64,000 nt of DNA from Synechococcus sp. Nb3U1 (GTDB lineage: Bacteria > Cyanobacteriota > Cyanobacteriia > Thermostichales > Thermostichaceae): NCBI RefSeq assembly GCF_021533835.1, contig NZ_JAKFYQ010000001.1, positions 2,052,427 to 2,116,426 of the forward strand, given 5' to 3'. The translations under genes were made by a program, and so were the position numbers. The notes below the pieces were generated by a model. It was not told the DNA's origin and did no database searches. It saw only the letters and a program-made list of their open reading frames with translations. Positions 34,414-45,047 of the stretch are shown here, in pieces. Each line of letters opens with the position of its first letter. Positions within the stretch are counted from its first letter, which is position 1.

Positions 34414-37400
34414 ATGGCGATTAGCAACCACGAACGAGTCGGCAGAGCCTTGAATCTACTTCGCGATGGGCTTTACCCCTATATCGAGCGGGAGATGAAG
34501 GCCATCCATAGGGATCGCTGGCTCATCCCCGCCTCCGCCTGCTTACCCGACAGCTACGTCAAGTATAAAAAAGCTCAGGACGTGCTACGGGAAGATATCT
34601 CCGCCTTGCTGATTGTCATGTGGGAACAATGGAACACCGTCTTCAAGAAAACCCTAGGTCAATCCGAACGAACCCTAATTAGCGAACTGCGCAACACCCG
34701 AAATGATTGGGCACACACACCCACCTTTTCATCCGACGACGCTTACCGTGCCCTGGACAGCATTACCCGCCTCCTCAATGCCATCTCGGCTGCGACGGAA
34801 GCCAACTTGGTTGAAAAACAAAGACAAGAACTCCTACGCTTGCGCTATGAAGAACAGGCCCGTCGTGAAACCCGTAAAGTAACCGTCGCTCCTACTGAAG
34901 GCCAACCCATGGCTGGCCTCAAACCCTGGCGCGAAATTGCTACCCCCCATCCCGATGTTGCTTCTGGTCGCTTCCAGCAAGCCGAATTTGCCGCCGACCT
35001 CTGGCAGGTCTATCTGGATGAAGGCTCCGACGAATACCGCGACCCCACCGAATTCTATCGCCGCACCTACCTCACCGACGGACTGCAACAACTGCTCACC
35101 AACGCCCTGCGACGGCTGAGTGGTCAGGGCGGCGATCCGGTGATCGAACTGCAAACCAACTTCGGCGGTGGCAAAACCCACGCCATGCTGGCTCTCTACC
35201 ACCTGTGTCAGGCAATGCAAATCTCAGACTTGCCTGGGATGGAACCGATCTTTCAGACCGTGGGGCTTGCGGCCCCGCCTCAAAATGTCAATGTGGCCGT
35301 TCTGGTGGGCAATAAGCTCCAGCCCAGCGGCATTGTGCCCTATAAGCCAGAACACGCCAGCCAAAATCGCCCGCTGATTAAAACCCTCTGGGGCGAACTG
35401 GCCTGGCAACTGGGCGGAGCCGAGGGCTATGAACTGGTGCGGCAAGCGGATGAAACGTCCACCAATCCGGGCGATGCCCTTAAGAGATTATTTAACCGCT
35501 TTTCTCCCTGCTTGATTCTGATTGATGAATGGGTGTCCTACGCGCGGCAGCTCCACGAACAGAGCGACTTACCCGGCGGCAGTTTCGATACCCAATTCAC
35601 CTTTGCCCAGACCCTCAGCGAATCCGCCAAGAATGCTAAAGATACCCTGCTGGTGGTGAGCATTCCATCGTCGGATATCGAGATTGGGGGCGATCGCGGT
35701 AAAGAAGCCATGGATCGACTCAAAAATGCGATCGGTCGGGTGGAATCCCCCTGGCGACCCGCTAGCGCGGAAGAGAGTTTTGAGATTGTGCGCCGGCGCT
35801 TATTCCAAACGACGGTTGACCCCAGCCTGTTTGTCCAACGGGATGCCGTCGTCAAAGCCTTCATGGAGATGTATCGCACCCAGAGCCAGGAGTTTCCGAG
35901 TGAGTGCAAAGAAAGTGACTACGAACGGCGCATGAAGGCCGCCTACCCCATCCATCCTGAACTGTTCGATCGCCTCTATTCCGACTGGTCTACCCTCGAT
36001 AAATTCCAACGCACCCGCGGTGTCCTGCGGCTGATGGCCAAAGTCATCCATTCCCTCTGGGAGCGCAACGACCAGAGCCTGATGATCATGCCTGCCCATA
36101 TCCCGATGGACGATCCGCCGGTGCAGTCAGAACTGACCCGCTACCTGGAAGATAACTGGCTGCCCGTCATTGATAAGGATGTGGATGGCACAAACTCCCT
36201 GCCCCTCACCCTCGATCGCAACAATCCCAAACTGGGGCGTTATTCCGCCTGCCGCCGCGTCGCCCGCACCGTTTACATGGGGTCTGCGCCTACCCTGCGT
36301 GCCGCCAATCGCGGCCTCGACGATCGTCGCATTAAACTGGGCTGCGTCCAACCCGGAGAAAGCGTCGCCACCTTTGGCGATGCCCTGCGCCGCCTCACCG
36401 ATCAAGCCACCTATCTCTACATCGACGGCAACCGCTACTGGATCTCCACCCAACCCAACGTCAACCGCACCGCCCAGGAACGTGCCGAGCAACTCCTGAG
36501 CGATCGCCACCCCGTCTGGGAAGAAATCATCAAACGCCTCAAAGCTGACAAAAATCGGGGCGAATTCAGCGCTATCCATGTCGCACCAGACTCCACCGCC
36601 GACATTCCCGATGATCCCACCCTAGGCGTCCGGTTAGTCGTGCTCGATCCCCAACATCCGCATAGCAAAGGCACCGAAGACAGCCCCGCCCGCCAATGGG
36701 TCGAGAATGCCCTGAACCATAGGGGCAGCGGTTCCCGGTATTACAAAAACACGCTCCTATTTCTGGCACCGGATAAGGCCAAAATTGAAAATCTGGAACG
36801 CAACACCGCCCAATATCTTGCCTGGAAAGCGATTGTGGACGAAAAAGATGCCCTCAACCTGGATGTCTTTCAAAGCAAACAGGCTGACACCAAGCTCAAA
36901 CAATCTCACCAGGATGTTGAGAATATCCTCCGCGATACCTATCAGTGGCTCTTAATTCCTGATCAACCGGATGCGCAGGGTGGCATTGAATGGCAGGAAA
37001 CTCGACTACCCAATCAAGACTCCCCTATTTTGCAAGCGAGTCGCAAAGCCAGCCATGAAAATGATCTTCTAACCACCTGTCATGCATCCTATTTACGGCT
37101 CGAAGCCCTCGATAAATACCTCTGGCGAGACACGAATCACATCGATCTAAAACGGCTTTGGGAATATCTCACCCAGTACCTCTATCTCCCTCGCTTGAAG
37201 AATCAGTCCGTGCTTCTGGAAGCCGTTCGAGATGGAGTCACCTCAACGGTGTGGGCTGATAACTTCGCCTATGCGGAAGGCTTTGATGACGCAAAAGGGA
37301 GGTATCTCGGTCTTCAAGCCGGTACAGGTATCAATCCCAGCATTAGCCCCCAAAGCCTTGTGGTTAAGCCAGAAGTGGCTCAGCAGCAGCTTGATGAGGA

Positions 37401-37743
37401 AAGGAGGAAAAAAGAGGAAAGAGAAGAGAGAAAAGAGGATGGAGAGAGTACTTCAGTTCCCCTCACTTCTGACTCCTCTCCCCTCACGTCTATCTCCTCT
37501 ATTCCTATCCTCCGTAGGTTTCATGGCAATGTGGACATTGATGCGATGCGGATTAACCGCGATGTGCCAACGATCGCCAACGAAGTCATTCAACACCTCA
37601 CCGCTTTGAATGGCGCAACGGTCAAAATTACTCTGGAGATTGAAGCTGAAATTCCTGAGGGAGTACCTGATGATGTAGCGCGTACTGTCATGGAGAATTG
37701 CCGAACGCTCAAATTTAATGGTCAATCTTTTGAGCAGAGTTGA
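34414..37743 (+). CDS. DUF499 AAA-type ATPase, anti-phage island
   Basis: A 1109-residue protein of the DUF499 family, which accompanies DUF1156 methylases in predicted anti-phage loci. The first 140 residues are a helical domain (MAISNHERVGRALNLLRDGL, then ELRNTRNDWAHTPTFSSDDA), similar to Swt1-like domains. An ATPase core begins near 180 (LKPWREIATPHPDVASGRFQ). Walker A is TNFGGGKTHAMLAL (about 248-261) and Walker B LILIDEWVSYA (about 367-377), with a sensor-like LLVVSIPSSD near 411. The C-terminal half has no motif I recognise. Near the end (37396-37513) a purine/pyrimidine palindromic repeat is translated as a charged then Ser-rich insert. The last domain (IDAMRINRDVPTIANEVIQH) resumes afterwards. 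Confidence 0.9.
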   Translation: MAISNHERVGRALNLLRDGLYPYIEREMKAIHRDRWLIPASACLPDSYVKYKKAQDVLREDISALLIVMWEQWNTVFKKTLGQSERTLISELRNTRNDWAHTPTFSSDDAYRALDSITRLLNAISAATEANLVEKQRQELLRLRYEEQARRETRKVTVAPTEGQPMAGLKPWREIATPHPDVASGRFQQAEFAADLWQVYLDEGSDEYRDPTEFYRRTYLTDGLQQLLTNALRRLSGQGGDPVIELQTNFGGGKTHAMLALYHLCQAMQISDLPGMEPIFQTVGLAAPPQNVNVAVLVGNKLQPSGIVPYKPEHASQNRPLIKTLWGELAWQLGGAEGYELVRQADETSTNPGDALKRLFNRFSPCLILIDEWVSYARQLHEQSDLPGGSFDTQFTFAQTLSESAKNAKDTLLVVSIPSSDIEIGGDRGKEAMDRLKNAIGRVESPWRPASAEESFEIVRRRLFQTTVDPSLFVQRDAVVKAFMEMYRTQSQEFPSECKESDYERRMKAAYPIHPELFDRLYSDWSTLDKFQRTRGVLRLMAKVIHSLWERNDQSLMIMPAHIPMDDPPVQSELTRYLEDNWLPVIDKDVDGTNSLPLTLDRNNPKLGRYSACRRVARTVYMGSAPTLRAANRGLDDRRIKLGCVQPGESVATFGDALRRLTDQATYLYIDGNRYWISTQPNVNRTAQERAEQLLSDRHPVWEEIIKRLKADKNRGEFSAIHVAPDSTADIPDDPTLGVRLVVLDPQHPHSKGTEDSPARQWVENALNHRGSGSRYYKNTLLFLAPDKAKIENLERNTAQYLAWKAIVDEKDALNLDVFQSKQADTKLKQSHQDVENILRDTYQWLLIPDQPDAQGGIEWQETRLPNQDSPILQASRKASHENDLLTTCHASYLRLEALDKYLWRDTNHIDLKRLWEYLTQYLYLPRLKNQSVLLEAVRDGVTSTVWADNFAYAEGFDDAKGRYLGLQAGTGINPSISPQSLVVKPEVAQQQLDEERRKKEEREERKEDGESTSVPLTSDSSPLTSISSIPILRRFHGNVDIDAMRINRDVPTIANEVIQHLTALNGATVKITLEIEAEIPEGVPDDVARTVMENCRTLKFNGQSFEQS
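37396..37513 (+). repeat. In-frame purine/pyrimidine inverted repeat in the DUF499 gene
   Basis: A left arm of GAGGAAAG type and a right arm of CTCCTCTATTCC type form an imperfect inverted repeat of about 118 bases, translated as EERRKKEEREERKEDG and then a Ser/Thr/Pro-rich stretch. Confidence 0.6.
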
Positions 37744-37898
37744 TGTGGCAAAACCAATGGAATACGACGGAAAGCGTTCAAACCAGTGATGAGGGAGGGC
37801 TAACCCTGCTTGGCAGCGAATGGGCGAAAGTCACTGATGCTAAGTTCAAGCAAGGTTGCCTGCCGCCGCTGCACTTCATCAATAGCCGCCCAAGATGA
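37743..37898 (+). CDS. Short coupled ORF at the end of the island, possible truncated gene
   Basis: A 51-codon frame whose ATG overlaps the DUF499 stop (TGATG), so it would be translated by coupling. It reads MWQNQWNTTESVQTSDEGG, and later SEWAKVTDAKFKQGCLPPLH. The sequence looks like a normal protein beginning, not like random translation, but is very short. It may be the remaining front end of the next island gene, cut when the island joined the host DNA. No family is recognised. Confidence 0.45.
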   Translation: MWQNQWNTTESVQTSDEGGLTLLGSEWAKVTDAKFKQGCLPPLHFINSRPR

Positions 37899-37912
37899 AT
37901 GGGATTTCATCA

Positions 37913-37942
37913 GAAAAGCTGTGCATGGAAAAGCTGTGCATG
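37913..37942 (+). repeat. Exact 15-bp tandem duplication
   Basis: GAAAAGCTGTGCATG occurs twice in direct succession near the right edge of the island, in the gap before the SPFH gene. Confidence 0.85.
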
Positions 37943-38011
37943 GTCTGAGGGTAAGAGGAAAGGGCCATCGCTTAAAATGGAATCTGAACTCCAGATAAGG
38001 AGAAAACCCCT

Positions 38012-38989
38012 ATGCCAGGTATCTTGGCGGCCATTGCCCTGATCTTTCTCGGCTACCTATTTAACTCTGTCAAAATCATCAACCAGGGCTATGAGGCGTT
38101 GGTGGAGCGATTGGGCAAGTTTCACCGCAAACTTACTCCCGGGTTGCATTTTATCCTGCCCCCCATCGACAGCATTGTGTACCGGGAAACCATCCGCGAA
38201 AAGGTGTTGGATGTGCCGCCGCAGCAGTGCATCACCAGCGACAACGTTTCCTTGATGGCGGATGCGGTGGTCTACTGGCGGATCACTGACATGATCAAAG
38301 CCCGCTATGCGGTGGAGGATGTGCAACGGGCCTTGATTAACCTGGTGTTAACGACTTTGCGCTCCGAAATTGGCCGCATGGTATTGGATCAAACCTTTTC
38401 CTCTCGCGCTGAGATCAATGCCCGCCTGCTGACGGAACTGGATGAAGCTACGGATCCTTGGGGGATCAAGGTGACACGGGTGGAGGTGAAAGATATTCAG
38501 CCCTCTAAAACCGTACAAGATTCTATGGAAAAGCAAATGGCTGCTGAACGGGAAAAGCGGGCTGCTATTCTCAAATCGGAAGGAGAACAGCAGGCCAGCA
38601 TCAACCAAGCCACTGGTGCTGCTAAGGCCCAAATTTTAAGGGCAGAAGCTGACAAACGCGAACGCCTCTTGCTAGCTGAAGGAACGGCCGAAGCTCTAAA
38701 AACCATTGCGGCTACCTTACAGGCGGATCCCCAGGCGGGCAGCGCGCTGCAATACTTGATGGCGCAAAACTACATTGATATGGGTCTCAAGGTGGGCAAC
38801 AGCCCCAGCTCAAAGGTGATCTTCATGGATCCCAACTCGATTCCGGGTACGTTGCAAGGGCTGCTCTCGATGGTGGATGTTTCCAAAGTGGGAGAGGGTT
38901 CTAGCTCCCGCACTCTCCCCCCGCAAAAGTTTCCGTTGCGCACCCCGACTTCTTTTCCGGCTGAAGCGGACTTTCCTCGGCGTGACTGA
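38012..38989 (+). CDS. SPFH/Band 7 (stomatin-like) membrane protein
   Basis: A 325-residue membrane scaffold protein of the stomatin/prohibitin superfamily. It starts with one hydrophobic helix ([17 protein letters not shown]). The Band 7 domain follows: [38 protein letters not shown], and the classic [19 protein letters not shown] long Ala/Glu coiled coil comes next ([20 protein letters not shown]). In other bacteria such proteins pair with a NfeD protease partner; no nfeD gene is seen in this window. It lies at the right edge of the island and is host-type in sequence; the next gene is rimM, three bases on. Confidence 0.93.
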   Translation: MPGILAAIALIFLGYLFNSVKIINQGYEALVERLGKFHRKLTPGLHFILPPIDSIVYRETIREKVLDVPPQQCITSDNVSLMADAVVYWRITDMIKARYAVEDVQRALINLVLTTLRSEIGRMVLDQTFSSRAEINARLLTELDEATDPWGIKVTRVEVKDIQPSKTVQDSMEKQMAAEREKRAAILKSEGEQQASINQATGAAKAQILRAEADKRERLLLAEGTAEALKTIAATLQADPQAGSALQYLMAQNYIDMGLKVGNSPSSKVIFMDPNSIPGTLQGLLSMVDVSKVGEGSSSRTLPPQKFPLRTPTSFPAEADFPRRD

Positions 38990-38992
38990 ACC

Positions 38993-39529
38993 ATGATGGC
39001 GGATCCCGCTTGGTTATGGGTGGGGCGGGTGGTAGCGGCTCATGGCTTGCAGGGCTGGCTGCGGGTGAGGTGTCTGTCGGATTTTCCCGAGCGCCTCACA
39101 GAGCCGGGGCAGCGCTGGCTGCAACGCGATAGTGATCCTGAGCCCCAGTTGTACCCCCTGATTCAGGGGCAATTTTTCCCGGCCAAAGGTTTGTATTTGG
39201 TGCAGTTGGAAGGGATCCCGGATCGCACGGCGGCTGAGGCTTGGGTGGGGGCTCGTGTGTTGGTGCCTGCTTCCGACAGGTTGCCCCTAGAGCCGGATGA
39301 ATACTACTACCGGGATCTGATCGGTTTGGCGGTCTATCACCAGGGGGAGTTGCTAGGGCAAGTCTCGGCGATTTGGGCGGCTGGCCAGGATGTGCTGGAG
39401 ATAACCACCGCCAGTGGCCAACAGGTGTTGATCCCTTTTGTCAAGGCGTTTGTGCCCGTTGTGGATCTAGAACAAGGGCAGGTGCAGGTGCAGCCGCCGC
39501 CTGGGTTGGTGGAGAGTTTTCTAGGCTAG
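38993..39529 (+). CDS. rimM: Ribosome maturation factor RimM
   Basis: RimM helps 30S subunit assembly by binding protein S19. The 178-residue product has the N-terminal PRC-like barrel opening VGRVVAAHGLQGWLRVRCLS and the second domain motif YYYRDLIGLAVYHQGELLG. It ends with VDLEQGQVQVQPPPGLVE. An ATG three bases later (38996) is equally possible as start. It follows the SPFH gene by three bases, so the two are likely co-transcribed. Confident from the full-length match to the family pattern. Confidence 0.94.
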   Translation: MMADPAWLWVGRVVAAHGLQGWLRVRCLSDFPERLTEPGQRWLQRDSDPEPQLYPLIQGQFFPAKGLYLVQLEGIPDRTAAEAWVGARVLVPASDRLPLEPDEYYYRDLIGLAVYHQGELLGQVSAIWAAGQDVLEITTASGQQVLIPFVKAFVPVVDLEQGQVQVQPPPGLVESFLG

Positions 39530-39597
39530 GGCCGGGCGAGTTTAAATTACTCCTAAATCTGCATCCCACCCCAAAGTTGTCTCTCAGAGGCGGCTGA

Positions 39598-41657
<2,060 letters not shown>

Positions 41658-41658
<1 letters not shown>

Positions 41659-42331
41659 TGAATACCCCCACCCATTTCCTGCTGACGGTGGCTTTGGGGA
41701 GGCCTCTCAAGCAGCAGGGGATCCACCCGCTGCGCTCAGCTTGGTGGTGGGGATCTCTTGCTCCCGACATTCCCCTATATCTGCTCACCTTGGGGGGATG
41801 GGTCTACTACTGTCTGATCCTGGGCTGGGATCCATCCAATGCCTTTCGCTATATGTTTCGGCAGTTGTTTTTTCGCAATCCCTTTTGGATCGCTAGCCAC
41901 AATGTTTTGCATTCACCAACAGTCCTAGTGCTGAGCTTGGGTTGGACTCTGTTTTGGAAGGGATCCCAATCCCTCTGGCTGCGCTGGTTTTTTTGTCTGC
42001 TTGTTTGCTGCATACACTGGTGGATATCCCCGTCCATGTCACAGATGGCCCTTTGCTGTTTTTCCCTTTTAACTGGAGCTACCGCTGGCGTGGCCCGGTG
42101 AGCTACTGGGATCCCCGCTATGGGGGCAACTGGTTTTTTGGGGTGGAATTGGCCTTGAATGGGCTGTTGTTGCTCTATCTAGCTTGGCCTAGGCTGAAAA
42201 AGACGCCTGCGCGGGCAACGCCCTCTACGGAGAGACTAGAGAATCAACTGGAAAGAGAAACCCCTGACTTCCTAAACGGATCCTTTGCTTGGCCCGAATC
42301 GATAACGGCGGCTGATCCCCTGTGCCAGTAG
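41658..42331 (+). pseudogene. Frameshifted multi-pass membrane protein gene
   Basis: Two overlapping frames make one protein if a single base is added. The first (41658-42101) starts MNTPTHFLLTVALGRPLKQQ and has APDIPLYLLTL. The second (second frame, 41942-42331) continues CLLHTLVDIPVHVTDGPLLF and SYWDPRYGGNW. Together they read like a membrane-bound metal-dependent-hydrolase-type protein with PDIP, HNxLHS and HTLxDxPVH motifs. The break lies at a run of seven T (about 41987-41993); one more T restores the frame. It begins at the last base of gyrB (TAATG), so it was coupled to gyrB. Either a real loss-of-function mutation, slippage at the T-run, or a sequencing error. Confidence 0.75.
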
Positions 42332-43312
42332 CACAAACAATACCAGGGATCCCTGAATCACCCCCGCCAAAGAAGATTCCAACTGTAACGAAAGGGGAAG
42401 TTGCAAGCTTCCGATATTAAGGCTGCTGAAGAAAAAGGCAATCGGCAAAATCAGCAGGGGATTAAAGCCCGCCAACATCACCACCAGCAAAGCCAAAAAG
42501 CCCAAATTACTAGAGATATTCGGGATCAGGCGATGGAACAAGGCCAAAACCTGCAAAGCCCCCGCCAACCCCGCCAAGCCCCCACAGCAACCGAAGGCCA
42601 TCAATAACCGCTGCGTCGAAGGGATCCCCAACCGAAAGGCCGCCAAAGGATTTTTCCCCACCGCCCGCAACTGCAAGCCAAAGCGGGTATTGCGTACCAC
42701 CATCACCGTCAGGCCCAAGGCCAACAGAGCCAGAAACAATGCCACCGGGCTGGCCTCTGACCGTCCCCAAGTGGGCAGCCACAAACTGGGCTCCAATAAT
42801 TCCGTCCCACTCATAGAGGCCACCCCTGGTCGTTTCCAGGGGCCAAAAATCAGGTATAGCACCCAGCCCTGAGCAACGAAGTTCAGCCCTAGGCCAGCGA
42901 AGATCTCGTTTACCCGCCCAAAGACATTCAGGATCCCAGCTAGCCAGCCCCAGCCTGCTCCCCCCAGGATCCCTGCCCCAAGTGCCAAGGTTATAGCCAA
43001 AGTCGGTGGCAAACGGCCATCTTCCAGCCGCAACAGGAATGTCGCCGCAATCGCCCCGATGGTAATCTGCCCTTCAATACCCAGGTTGTAGAGACCAGCA
43101 ACGAAAGTCAAGACCAGACCACAACAGCAGAGAGAAAGGGGGGCCAAGGTCGCCAAAACCCGCCCAAACTGAGCTTCTGTGCCAAACGCCCCACTCCACA
43201 TACTCCGGGCCACCTGCAGCGGCGAGGCCCCCACCCATAGGATCACCACCGCCACAAACAGCAGCGCCGCCAGCAAAGCTAACCCCTGAAGGATCCAGGT
43301 GCGTTGGCCCAT
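42272..43312 (-). CDS. Nucleoside/sugar-type ABC transporter permease (BmpA system type)
   Basis: A 346-residue integral membrane permease with the motif FVAGLYNLGIEGQITIGAIA (about residue 70-89), the hallmark of the permeases that work with Bmp-type lipoproteins for nucleoside uptake (BPD_transp_2 family). Other conserved segments are FAGLGLNFVAQGWVLYL and VRNTRFGLQLRAVGKNPLAA, the latter being the coupling loop to the ATPase. Eight or more hydrophobic helices are seen. Neither the ATPase nor the second permease nor the binding protein is in the window. It overlaps the end of the frameshifted gene by about 60 bases tail to tail. Confidence 0.87.
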   Translation of the reverse strand: MGQRTWILQGLALLAALLFVAVVILWVGASPLQVARSMWSGAFGTEAQFGRVLATLAPLSLCCCGLVLTFVAGLYNLGIEGQITIGAIAATFLLRLEDGRLPPTLAITLALGAGILGGAGWGWLAGILNVFGRVNEIFAGLGLNFVAQGWVLYLIFGPWKRPGVASMSGTELLEPSLWLPTWGRSEASPVALFLALLALGLTVMVVRNTRFGLQLRAVGKNPLAAFRLGIPSTQRLLMAFGCCGGLAGLAGALQVLALFHRLIPNISSNLGFLALLVVMLAGFNPLLILPIAFFFSSLNIGSLQLPLSLQLESSLAGVIQGSLVLFVLLAQGISRRYRFGPSKGSV

Positions 43313-43433
43313 CGACTTACCTCGCTTATTGTGAATGCACTACACCGGATTGCGTTGCGATACAAGCGTAGCTTCCTTATCCCCAGAGACAGAGTAAAAC
43401 CCACTTCTCAAACCCACTGCATCAAATACTTCA

Positions 43434-44129
43434 TCAGACATTGCCATACACCGGGATTACTGCACCCCGCAGGTCTCGCGCTGCTTCAGAAACCAAAAAG
43501 GCTAGCACTTGCCCAAAAGACTCCGGCTTTACCCACAGCTCAGCCTGTTCGGAGCCCATGGCAGCTCGATTGGTCGGTGTATCGATGATGCTCGGCAAGA
43601 CGACATTGGCTGTGATATCCGTACCCTTGGTTTCGGCAGCGATGCTGCGGGTGAGGGCGACCACCCCAGCTTTGGAGGCACAGTAGGCGGCCAGTTGTGG
43701 GCCCGGCTCCACCGCCCCCCGGGATCCCACCGTCACGATCCGCCCATAGCCTTGCTGCCACATTTTTCGCAGGCTGTGCTTACAGATCAAGAAGGTGGTG
43801 GTGAGGTTGAGATCAAAATCTTTCCGCCAATCCTCCAGGCTGTACTCGTGGGTTGGCCCCATGGCAAAGCCTCCCACCAAATGGATTAACCCATCCACCC
43901 GCCGCATACTGTCAATCATCTGGGCGATCGCGGCTTCATCCAGCAGATCCACCTGCACAAAGCGAATCCGTTCCAAAGTGTTGGCCGGTAGAGTTTCTCG
44001 CAAGGCCATCAGATCTTTTTCTTTGCGATAGGGCAAGGTCAGCTCTGCCCCTGTGGTCAGTACCACCGGGGTTACCCCCAATCCCAACCCACCTGTACCA
44101 CCCGTCAGCAAGATCTGTTTGCCCTGCAT
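43434..44129 (-). CDS. Short-chain dehydrogenase/reductase
   Basis: A 231-residue SDR oxidoreductase. The Rossmann signature is ILLTGGTGGLGLGVTPVVL (about residues 7-25) and the active site is VGSRGAVEPGPQLAAYCASKAG with the catalytic Ser, Tyr and Lys (YxxxK, about 150-154). NVVLPSIIDTPTNRAAMG resembles the P(S/G)xxxT segment that holds NAD(P). Length is typical for classical SDRs. The substrate cannot be predicted. It is upstream of rsmA's end on the same strand, and a 121-bp gene-free gap separates it from the permease gene. Confidence 0.9.
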   Translation of the reverse strand: MQGKQILLTGGTGGLGLGVTPVVLTTGAELTLPYRKEKDLMALRETLPANTLERIRFVQVDLLDEAAIAQMIDSMRRVDGLIHLVGGFAMGPTHEYSLEDWRKDFDLNLTTTFLICKHSLRKMWQQGYGRIVTVGSRGAVEPGPQLAAYCASKAGVVALTRSIAAETKGTDITANVVLPSIIDTPTNRAAMGSEQAELWVKPESFGQVLAFLVSEAARDLRGAVIPVYGNV

Positions 44130-44192
44130 GGCTCTGTTCCTGGGGAAAAACTCAATCCTCGGTGCCCCCTCGTGTAGGCCACCTTTCTCACC

Positions 44193-45041
44193 CTAGCGCG
44201 ATTCTTCCCCCTGGCAGTGAGCCAGGGTAGTCCTTTCCACTTCATCCAACAACAGATCACTCAAGGCCAGCCAATCGGGCAGATCCAGTTCTTCAGCGCG
44301 GGCATCGGGGTTCAGGTTGAGCTGTGTCAAGGCTGCCGACAACAACTCCCGTTCCACTAGGCCCTGCAACGCATTGAGTAACTTCTTGCGGCGGGTGGAG
44401 AATCCCTGTTGAATCAGTTGGTTAAACCAACGGGGATCCCGGGCGGGAGTGGGGGCAGGACGAGGGCTGAGACGAATAACGGCAGATTCCACCTTGGGTG
44501 AGGGCTTAAAGGCGCTGCGAGGCACAGTGCAAATCAGTTCACACTCCGCCAGATAACGAGTTCGCAAACTCATGGCTCCATAGGCTTTACTGCCGGGGGT
44601 AGCCTGGAGACGCTCCGCCAGCTCCTTTTGTACCAGCAGGACAATGCGCTCGAATTGCTGCACAGGATGGGCCGGGGATCCCAGCACTTTCTCTAGAATC
44701 GGGCTAGTGAGGTTGTAGGGGATATTGGCCACCAAGAGGCGTGGTTCTTTGGGTAAGGGCAGCCGTAGAAAATCCCCCTCCACCAAATGAAAATGGGGCT
44801 GGTCGGCAAAGCGTTTGTGCAGCAACCGACAGAGATCCCGGTCGATCTCCACCGCCAGAACCTGTACTCCCCGGGTCAATAGCCGTTGGGTTAACTGCCC
44901 CGTACCTGGGCCGATCTCCAGCACCCAGATGGGGTCCACACCCGCTTGGGCCGGATCCAGGTTTGCAGCCCGTAGGATCGTCTCATGGACAGAAGCATCT
45001 TTGAGCCAGTGTTGGCCAAACCGTTTGCGGGGGTAGGGCAT
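44193..45041 (-). CDS. rsmA: 16S rRNA dimethyladenosine transferase RsmA (KsgA)
   Basis: RsmA dimethylates two adjacent adenosines near the 3' end of 16S rRNA. The 282-residue product has the family opening KRFGQHWLKDASVHETILRA, SAM motif I VLEIGPGTGQLTQRLLTRG (about 40-58), the catalytic motif NIPYNLTSPILEKVLG (about 106-121) and a late FSTRRKKLLNALQG, all in order. It follows the histidine kinase gene with a six-base gap. Confident assignment. Confidence 0.95.
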   Translation of the reverse strand: MPYPRKRFGQHWLKDASVHETILRAANLDPAQAGVDPIWVLEIGPGTGQLTQRLLTRGVQVLAVEIDRDLCRLLHKRFADQPHFHLVEGDFLRLPLPKEPRLLVANIPYNLTSPILEKVLGSPAHPVQQFERIVLLVQKELAERLQATPGSKAYGAMSLRTRYLAECELICTVPRSAFKPSPKVESAVIRLSPRPAPTPARDPRWFNQLIQQGFSTRRKKLLNALQGLVERELLSAALTQLNLNPDARAEELDLPDWLALSDLLLDEVERTTLAHCQGEESR

Positions 45042-45047
45042 GGGAGC

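Noticed and set aside
22342-37743. A complete DISARM system
   Set aside because: Helicase and methylase are there, but no DrmA, DrmB or DrmC was seen, and the methylase is DUF1156 with a DUF499 partner, so the locus is named by its own families.
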